Positions 57,312 to 64,000 of a stretch of DNA of 64,000 nucleotides are shown here, piece after piece. The notes under the pieces are model-generated. The model was not told the origin of the DNA, did no database searches, and saw only the letters and a list, made by a program, of their open reading frames with translations. Source of the DNA: Pocillopora verrucosa (lineage: Eukaryota; Cnidaria; Anthozoa; Scleractinia; Pocilloporidae); the NCBI RefSeq assembly GCF_036669915.1, contig NC_089321.1, positions 13,790,792 to 13,854,791 on the forward strand, read 5' to 3'. How positions within the stretch are numbered: the first letter of the stretch is position 1; every line of letters begins with the position of its first letter. The translations under genes were made by a program, and so were the position numbers.

Positions 57312-57361
57312 CGATATACCCACGGCCAGATGTTTCCATATACCCACGGCCAGATGTTTCC
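57312..57361. repeat. Tandem duplication of about 24 bases
   Basis: The unit atacccacggccagatgttt with short flanks occurs twice in a row without interruption. Confidence 0.85.
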
Positions 57362-57488
57362 TTCTTGCTAATGGACGTGTGTTGTGCATGTGGCTTTGGC
57401 CAATCCAGTGGCCATTTTCCCGGAAATGAATATAGTCCCACTTAGCCAATCAGAGAGCACGTTATATCTGCCACAAGTTAAGCCTCCT

Positions 57489-57531
<43 letters not shown>
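57489..57531. repeat. AAT trinucleotide microsatellite
   Basis: About 14 uninterrupted aat/ata units. Confidence 0.95.
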
Positions 57532-57535
<4 letters not shown>

Positions 57536-57884
57536 TAGGGTGGCTCTGATTTGAAAATACAGAATTGTTTCACTCTGTGCAATGGTTTGTATGCCAACTG
57601 AACTTCAAAAAGTAAAAGATGGGAGGTCACTAAACTTGTTTTCAGCAACAGGTTCATGAAAGTAAATTAAAATAAAAGAGACTGTATTGCTATGGTAACC
57701 CAAAATGCCAAAGTAATAATCACAGCATGTACATAAGGGGCAGTCCTTTTAACTGTTACTAATGAAACAACCGAAAAAAAAGTGTCGAAGCAGCATTCCA
57801 GCAGAGAATTGCAATTTAGAAGTACTGAAACCATATGTGGACACTTGACACTTCACAGCCAATATCAGTAGAAATATATTTTTC

Positions 57885-58082
57885 ACACTTTCCAGTACAC
57901 ATTTCCTAAAATGCTGAAAATAGTAATTTTTTTCACCATCAAAAGCATCTTAGGTTGCTGATCATTTCCTTTATTCTCATGACCTTAATGTGTGATGAGG
58001 GGGGGAGGAGAGGTGGTGGGGCAGAGTGATGTGTTAAGGAGAAATTAGATGCTTGTCACTCTGAGGGGTCAGTGGATTAAGT
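57885..58082 (+). repeat. Repeat family B copy
   Basis: It carries 'acatttcctaaaatgctga', 'catcaaaagcatctt', 'gctgatcatttcctttattc', 'tcatgaccttaatgtgtgat' and 'ggagaaattagatgcttgtc', with a G-rich insertion in the middle. Confidence 0.7.
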
Positions 58083-58429
58083 AAACCTCCACCCGTCAAA
58101 GTATCTTTGAACTCTATCAAAGAGTACTGACACATCTCAAAACTTTGGTCCAGTTCACATTTCAAGAATGATGTTTAATACTTTTTTAATCAAAAGTTTA
58201 CCTAAAATCACCTGTAACCCTTCAATTGATCATCTGAACATACTTTACCATTGCTAATAATGTTATTCAATCTACTGTACAATTTAGTAACAGCTATGTT
58301 TTTGTACTTTTGAAGTAATACTGATGTAAGGTAAACAAGCAAAAATCTCTGAATAAGAACAAATTACAAATACAAGTTCAAAATATTTGAGGTAAAATAT
58401 TAAAGTTTGCTGTCAAAACACATAACCCT

Positions 58430-58634
58430 TTGACCCCCAGAAGTGATTAACCTCTAACTTCTCCCAACAATATCTACATATAATTTAGCAAACAAGAGAG
58501 GAGAATACTCAAACTTATCAGGTGGAGGCCATTAGCTTTATCTAACCCTAAATTCTCATAACAAATTTACAAGGAAATGTGTGGCAGTTTGAGGAGAGAA
58601 TTTACAATCAGATCTTAGGAATTAAAGGGGTTAG
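58430..58634 (-). repeat. MITE-like repeat family A copy, reverse, followed by a second fragment
   Basis: Read in reverse it has the family order from 'tcctaagatctgattgtaaa' to 'cactt' and 'gggggtcaaagg'. A further forward 3' end fragment ('aagggagaagttacatgtca', 'ggagttacaggg') follows to about 58695. Confidence 0.7.
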
Positions 58635-60346
58635 TTCTTTCATGTATTTTAAGGGAGAAGTTACATGTCAATCACTTCTAGGAGTTACAGGGTCAACTGT
58701 CTAAAACACAACTTAATTATTTTTACAGATCAAGGCCCAGTTGTTCAAAGGTCTATTAGCACTAACCAAGAGTTTAATCCAGGTTTCTATATTTCTCTGT
58801 TCAAAAGCCATTTTAGGATATTTTTTCCAATTCTTTTTTAGAGCATTCAATCATCAAACTGTAGACAAATGGAATTTAACTGAACTTTTTTAATGCTTTC
58901 AGATCTGAAATCAGATTTCACACTAATCCTGGTTTAACTAAACCCAGCTTTGAACAGCCCAGCTCAGTAAGGCAAAGAAAGTAAAAGAAATCCAACTTTT
59001 GTTAAACATATACTATGCTAACCCTCTAGTGAGACATCAATTTTAAATCATCCCCAAAGGTTTTATGTTTTAAGTCATACTTGTAAAGCAAAAAACACTT
59101 AAACTGTTCCCAAATGTTGTTTGTGTTATGACCAATCTAAATGGATATCACAACACAAAGGAAAACAATAAAAAATAAGTATATATTGACTGAGTAACAG
59201 GATTTCTAGCTGTTTGGTCATTCAGTAGCTGGTTGTAATGACACAGTAATATTCTAAAAATATTTTCAGCTTTTCCTGAGAATGACAGACAAAGTTGAGC
59301 CAATAAGCTGAGAGTAACCTTATCACATTCATTTTATTTCTACAACTAAATATTCTGCAATTTGTACAATAACTAAAGCAGATGACCAAATGTGCAAACT
59401 CATCATGATGAAAACCTAGAATTTTTGTTTTTTTAAAATCTCAAATAGGGAAATTTTTTTTGCACATTATTATTATTACAAACTAGAATTCTTTTAAGTC
59501 CGAAGACAAAATTTTAGTCAATGATAGGAGTAATTTGCTTCCTACAAATGTATGTCAAACTACACAGTATTCCAAGATCATAAAAAGAGGCAACATCAAA
59601 ACTTTCCTGTGAACAGAGCTTAGCTGCACAGATGGAAATTTAACTGTGAACAAGTCCACCTAAACAAAAGAAACTCTTAAACAATGAAATTATGAGCTTG
59701 AGATTTCTATGGCATGATAGTTGATGTGAGCCAAGCTTAAATTTTAACATTTTTTTAAAGTCAAGATGTATGTGTAAGAACTACAAGTAAGCATATAAAT
59801 AAGCTACTTCCAAATTATCTTCAGTCTATTCTCTTAAATTCAATACTGGAAATAACTCTTTCCCTTTATAATGAGATTTTGTTCACTTGTAAATGAACTT
59901 ACTATCTCATAAATGGTTCTGCACCTTAATCCATTTTGAAGTTGATTCTACAGATTCACTCAGAAATGATACTACAAGGTTGTGCAGTTGCCACTGTAAA
60001 GTGCCAATAAATTTGAAGCTTCAACATCCTTCTTGACTACCCACAAGCATTTTACTGTTGTTTGTGCTCCAGAGGTGGGGAGTTTTTAAAAACTTGCCTG
60101 AGTGAGTGGCATATTTGAACCAGCAAAATACACAACTAATATGTACATGTACTCATAACTAATTCATGACTTTGCTACATTCTACAACATTCATTGATCA
60201 CAAACTGAATCATTCAATAAAAAAATTGTGCATGAGTGGTGCATTGGAATAACAGAATGCAATTTTTGCCTTGGGGTAGGTGGGTGGGGGGGGGAAGGAG
60301 GGTGGTAGGAATTACAACAAACCAATCTTCGAAAGGTCAGATGTAC

Positions 60347-60370
60347 AGGGGAGGGGGAGGGGGAGGGGGT
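60347..60370 (+). repeat. G-quadruplex-like tract
   Basis: Four runs of four or five G are separated by single A. This is the tightest quadruplex-forming pattern in the window. It lies about 430 bases past the stop codon of the second tetraspanin, on the strand opposite to that gene. Confidence 0.7.
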
Positions 60371-60796
60371 TGTTGCAGCTCCATGTTGATTGACAAATAA
60401 GCCTTTCAGTTTATCTCATCTACATTTACTTTCAATCAATACTGTAAGGAGAAAAAAAGAACAATAACAATGACAATAAAGAGGACAATGATGATAAAGA
60501 TGATAATGATGACCATGATAAAAATTATGACTGCCCTTTAAAGAAAACTTGGGAAAGGACTAGGTGTCATTTATATTTCGTGTATGTCATTTAGTTTTGT
60601 TGTTAACAGTGGAATGATTCATTCTGTAAAGTGAATAACTCTATATCACCCTGTATGGCTCTAAAAAAGACTGCAATTTTCTTTGGACTACTCAAGCTTT
60701 GAGACTGTTCACAGCTTTGATAACAAAGGAGCTTCTTGGTGCTGAAGCTGACGTAAATAAGGCAATTGTCCTGAAGCCTTTAGGACCTGTTTACAG

Positions 60797-63676
60797 TCAT
60801 AGAAACGCACTGGGGTTTGCTCTTGGATCTTTAAGATGCCTATATCGGAAAGCCAAGTAAATTCCCAAAAACTGAAAGAGTAAATAAATAAATAAAGTAA
60901 TTTACTAGATGAATTAACCATAAAATAACTGAAAACTTCTACTAGTCCCAAGACTGGTGATCAGCTTCATTCTCAGATGTTTGTAGTTGTTCTAGTTGGT
61001 CAGTTTATCAGCCAGGCAGCAGGTAAGTCAAGCAAGAAGTAAGTAGTTTCTCTGTCAGCGAGTCAATTAGCGAGTCAATTAGTCAGGCACTAAATTGTAT
61101 TTCAGCCAACTGGCCTGTTAGACAGTCAGTCAGTGCATAGGACAGCTGGCCAAACAGACTGACAGACAAACAGTCAGTCAATCAGCAAAGGAAGTCACTC
61201 AGTCAGTCAGTCGTTCAGTTGGTTGCCATGTCAATATGTTAATCTGTTGGTCAGCCAATTACCATCAGTCACACAGAGTCAGTTTCTCCCTTTGACTCCT
61301 AAGAGTGACTAACATTTAACATCACACATTAAGGTCACAATAAGGAAACAACGCCCAACTTAAAAGGCTCTTGGTTGCTTATAAATAACAAATTCTCCTT
61401 GCCAGCATTTTACAAAATGTATGAGGAATGGTATGGAGAATATTCATGTTTATGCTGGGGTATTATGGGTTTTAGGAAGTAAATCAGCCCTTACCATTGT
61501 AAAACTAAAAAAGAGACCTATTCCTCCCACAGCATTCTTTAATGTGTCCAAGCCATTGTCCCTTAAATAGCCATAGCAAGTAGGACACTTGCGACAGGTA
61601 TATGCCTTTTCTCCGTGACAACAAGAAAGCTGAAAAAAAGAGGAATAACATTGGACTGTTGGACTGTCATACTAATACAAAACCAGGACTGGAAATTTGC
61701 CTAAACCTGGGGAAAGTAACAAATTTAATCCAAGGTATACCCAACTAATAATTCTTTCTTTGAAGTAAACACCCTGTATAACAAGTATGGATTTTAGGAA
61801 GAGTCCAATCTATGTGCATTGCCACTACAAACTAATAGTATCAAATCAATGAGTTGGTGTCAAATCAAAAACTATTTCAAATCAAAAGAAATATGTGATC
61901 ATAAATACCCCACTACATGATGGGTGATCTTTAGTTTTATTCTTGTATGTTGCATTGAAACCACAGCAGTCTCCAACGTTCTGAACTTCTTCTTTAGTTT
62001 TGTTACTAACAGATTTCCAAGCTTTCCACATAAGGTTATCCCTCTGAGTTGATGATATGCAGAGTGCCGCCAAAGATACAGAAAATAGAATTATGAACAA
62101 GATAACCATGATTGCCATGAACTGACGGTAGCTAAGGATACAAACTTCTTCAAGCCAAAGCCCTTTAACCCCTAAAAGTAACCAGTATCTAATTTCTCCT
62201 CACAATCTCATCCATAAAACACACATAAAGGTCATGAGAATAAAAGAAATGATCACCAACTAAAGAAGTTCTAAACCAAAATATATTAAAGTTCACATGG
62301 CAACCAGGTGGATAATCAGACATAGTTTGACGCTACTCTGGTCTACTCTAACCAGAGTAGCGTCAAACTATGTCTGAAGTTCTAAAGCCTTCAACTCCCA
62401 AGATCTGATTGGTAATTCTCCCCTGTAGCTGCTACACATATCCTTGTAAATTAGTTATGAAAATTTGGTGTTAGATCAAGGCAACAACTTCTACCTGATA
62501 AGTTTGAATATTCTCATTAGCTGTTTGCTGGAAAACATAAGGATATTATAGGGAGAAGCTTTGTGTTGATCACTTCTGGGAGTTAAAGGGTTAACCCTTT
62601 AACTCCCATTAGTGACCAAGACAAAATTTCTCCTTACAATATCAATACAATATCAACCAGATGAGTAATGACAATAAAGAAAAATATCAATTTGGGGATA
62701 ATTAGTTGATCCAATACTAAATTCTCTGAACAAACATCATAAGAATTATATGGCTGACAGTAAGGAGAATTACAAATTTGATCTGGGAGTTAAAGGGTTA
62801 ATTTTTAAACAGATTACCATAATTATGGGATATGCATACTGCTGAAAAAGTGTAAGAGGTTCACCATTTGACCCTTAGGAGTGACTGGCATCTAATTTCT
62901 CCTTACAATATCACCCCTGAATCACACATTAAGGTCATGGGAATAAAGGTAATGATCACCGACTAAAGAAACTCTTGATCGTTGAACAAATTCTCATTAT
63001 CAGCTCTTTAGGAATTGTATAGAGAACAGTATGGAGAATGTACATATGCTAGGATGTAAACAGTTACTCTAGCCATGCATTTTTTAACTGGTGGAAAACT
63101 TGACATTTTGGATAAGTCATTACTGCATAACAGTAGCATACATGAACAAGTAGCTCTTGCATACAATTAGGGCCATTTAGTTGAGCAAAAAGTAACTCAG
63201 GCCCCAGTTTTTGACAACCGTTTGACCAAAGGATTGTGTGATAGGTGGATTGTTCAAAGTAAACAGAAGTTACTCTAGTGCTAGTTAAAAGCTTTCTTGA
63301 TAGTTTTCACAAAAATCAATGTCTACGTAAAAAACATGGCTAAACTTTTTTTTGTAAACAACTCTCACATTTTATCTGTCAGACTCAACTTAAGCTTTTG
63401 ACCCTGAGTTGAGCATAACAACAACACAAACTCGCTATGATTCATTTTCAAAAACATCCTGAAAAGTGAAAGCCCATGATAATCCATAAGAAAAGATGAA
63501 AAGGATACAAAGAAAAGAATTATCTGGTGATGCTTAACAGCGCCATAAATTCCAACCGCAGCAACCAGCATAATAAACACTCCACATGCTATGGTGCCTC
63601 CTACTATTGGCCAACTGGTGAAAAGATCTGTAACTTTGGAGTAGGCTGGACAAAGTATAAGAACAAAGCCTATGAT
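60797..63676 (-). CDS. TSPAN31-like: Second TSPAN31-type tetraspanin, 5' end missing
   Basis: Exons in transcript order: 63509-63676, 61909-62121, 61495-61629 and 60797-60871, all phase 0 with GT-AG borders. Sizes 168, 135 and 75 are identical to those of the gene at 16630; the loop exon is 213 instead of 216. The exon with TM1 and the start codon lies beyond the right edge. It shows TM2 (GGTIACGVFIMLVAAVG), AVKHHQIILFF (TSPAN31 has AVKHHQVLLFF), TM3, the CCG motif (DCCGF), further loop cysteines (HPSCSG, LSCC, CRKCPTC) and the C terminus RYRHLKDPRANPSAFL. The three NxT/S sites in the large loop suggest glycosylation. Membrane protein; specific partners are unknown. Confidence 0.9.
61010..61260. 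repeat. Degenerate CAGT-rich minisatellite-like stretch
   Basis: Irregular repeats of 'cagtcagt', 'gtcaatta' and related tetramers over about 250 bases in the last intron of the second tetraspanin. Confidence 0.6.
61286..61475 (-). repeat. Repeat family B copy, reverse
   Basis: It carries 'ctttgactcctaagagtgac', 'cacacattaaggtca', 'aacaaattctccttgccagc' and 'atggagaatattcatgttta', the reverse of the family order. Confidence 0.7.
62157..62275 (-). repeat. Repeat family B copy, truncated
   Basis: It has 'ccctttaacccctaaaagta', 'aatttctcctcacaatctca' and 'aaatgatcaccaactaaaga', then stops at 'agttctaaa'. The 11-mer gaagttctaaa recurs at 62376, beyond the perfect hairpin. Confidence 0.7.
62317..62376. 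repeat. Perfect 26-bp hairpin with an 8-base loop
   Basis: Arm 62317-62342 is the exact reverse complement of 62351-62376, with loop ctactcta. It sits between truncated family B and full family A copies in a tetraspanin intron. Confidence 0.9.
62388..62594 (+). repeat. MITE-like repeat family A copy (best preserved)
   Basis: It shows 'cttcaactcccaagatctga', 'tagctgctacacatatcctt', 'gatcaaggcaacaacttcta', 'cctgataagtttgaatattc', 'tattatagggagaag' and 'gggagttaaagggttaa'. The termini are inverted repeats of about 10 bases. Confidence 0.8.
62585..62806. repeat. MITE-like repeat family E
   Basis: It begins 'ggttaaccctttaactccca' and ends 'tgggagttaaagggttaa', a good terminal inverted repeat. 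The interior differs from families A and B ('caaaatttctccttacaat', 'aaggagaattacaaatttga'). It directly abuts the family A copy. Confidence 0.7.
62862..63062 (-). repeat. Repeat family B copy, reverse
   Basis: It runs from 'tttgacccttaggagtgact' through 'acacattaaggtcatgggaa' and 'gatcaccgactaaagaaact' to 'atagagaacagtatggagaa' and 'atgctaggatgtaaa'. Confidence 0.75.
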
Positions 63677-63742
63677 CTGAAAAAAAAAAAAAAAATTGAA
63701 AAGAGAGAGGAATTAGATCAATGTGTACTGTGCAAAGAGATT

Positions 63743-63936
63743 AACCCTTTTTCCCATCAACATGTAACTTCTCCCTATAATAACTGCACATCATTCTGCA
63801 ACAGGTAATGAGAATATCTAAACTCATCAGGTAGAAGTTATCTTGATCTAACAACAAATTTTTGTAACTACTTCACAAGGTAAAGTTCAGCAGCTAGAGG
63901 AGAGAATTAACAATCACATCTTGGGAGTTAAAGGGT
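63743..63936 (-). repeat. MITE-like repeat family A copy, reverse
   Basis: In reverse it shows the family order from 'tcccaagatgtgattgttaa' to 'atagggagaagttacatgtt'. It lies in the intron between the missing first exon and exon 2 of the second tetraspanin. Confidence 0.7.
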
Positions 63937-64000
63937 TGAGTAGGAGGGTAAAATCTGGGATTGGTCATCTAGTAAAGAAATACGAGTGTTATTTCAGCAT

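Larger units (their letters stand above)
53722..60796. other. Long region without recognised genes
   Basis: I found no exon that I can support. It contains an AAT microsatellite, a tandem duplication, copies of repeat families A and B, a GAT-rich stretch (60465-60530) and a G-quadruplex-like tract. Its right part includes the 3' UTR of the second tetraspanin. Lineage-specific or non-coding genes cannot be excluded by eye. Confidence 0.4.

Noticed and set aside
61010-61260. CRISPR-like array
   Set aside because: The repeats are irregular tetramers without equal spacers, in a eukaryotic intron; it is a degenerate minisatellite.

Overview
The window is eukaryotic and most likely from a cnidarian, probably a stony coral. 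It is AT-rich, its genes have short exons with GT-AG introns, and the intergenic DNA is full of small inverted-repeat elements. The protein set (HUS1, myosin essential light chains, TSPAN31-type tetraspanins, expanded cholinesterase-like hydrolases) is animal. The coral assignment is an inference from gene content and repeat style; no species can be named.

Layout. 92-2495 (+): the last four coding exons of HUS1, a subunit of the 9-1-1 DNA-damage clamp. 3939-8496 (-) and 10093-13021 (-): two tandem myosin essential light chain genes, both complete when spliced (146 and 150 aa). 14345-14921 (-): a short unrecognised exon pair. 16630-20960 (-): a complete five-exon TSPAN31-type tetraspanin (226 aa) with a tRNA-derived SINE in its second intron. 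22054-46536: a cluster of type-B carboxylesterase/cholinesterase-like genes. It has one truncated pseudogene (-), two inverted halves of another decayed copy, two two-exon genes that look intact (+ and +), one two-exon gene with an apparent frameshift (-), and two single-exon genes (+ and -). The four apparently intact copies keep the Ser-Glu-His triad, and all copies with a readable C terminus end in a hydrophobic tail that suggests GPI or membrane anchoring. 49661-53721: a 3.2-kb TTAA-flanked DNA transposon, best read as Kolobok-type with a broken transposase, sitting inside an older fold-back repeat. 60797-63676 (-): a second TSPAN31-type gene, cut off at its 5' end by the window edge.

How the genes relate. 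The esterases form a local birth-and-death family: two gene architectures, both orientations, and several stages of decay. The two light chains are tandem paralogues that probably serve myosin II. The two tetraspanins share intron positions and flank the esterase cluster. HUS1 is an unrelated housekeeping neighbour, tail-to-tail with the first light chain gene.

Repeats. At least four MITE-like families recur: two AT-rich families with ends like 'ccctttaactccc', a GC-rich family with long G runs concentrated around the esterases, and a family first seen in the HUS1 intron. Single elements include a pogo/Tigger-like MITE, several fold-backs, and a perfect 26-bp hairpin. No single element here is clearly an undescribed system. 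The strongest leads are the nested transposon, the esterase cluster with its active-site variants, and the unrecognised exon pair.
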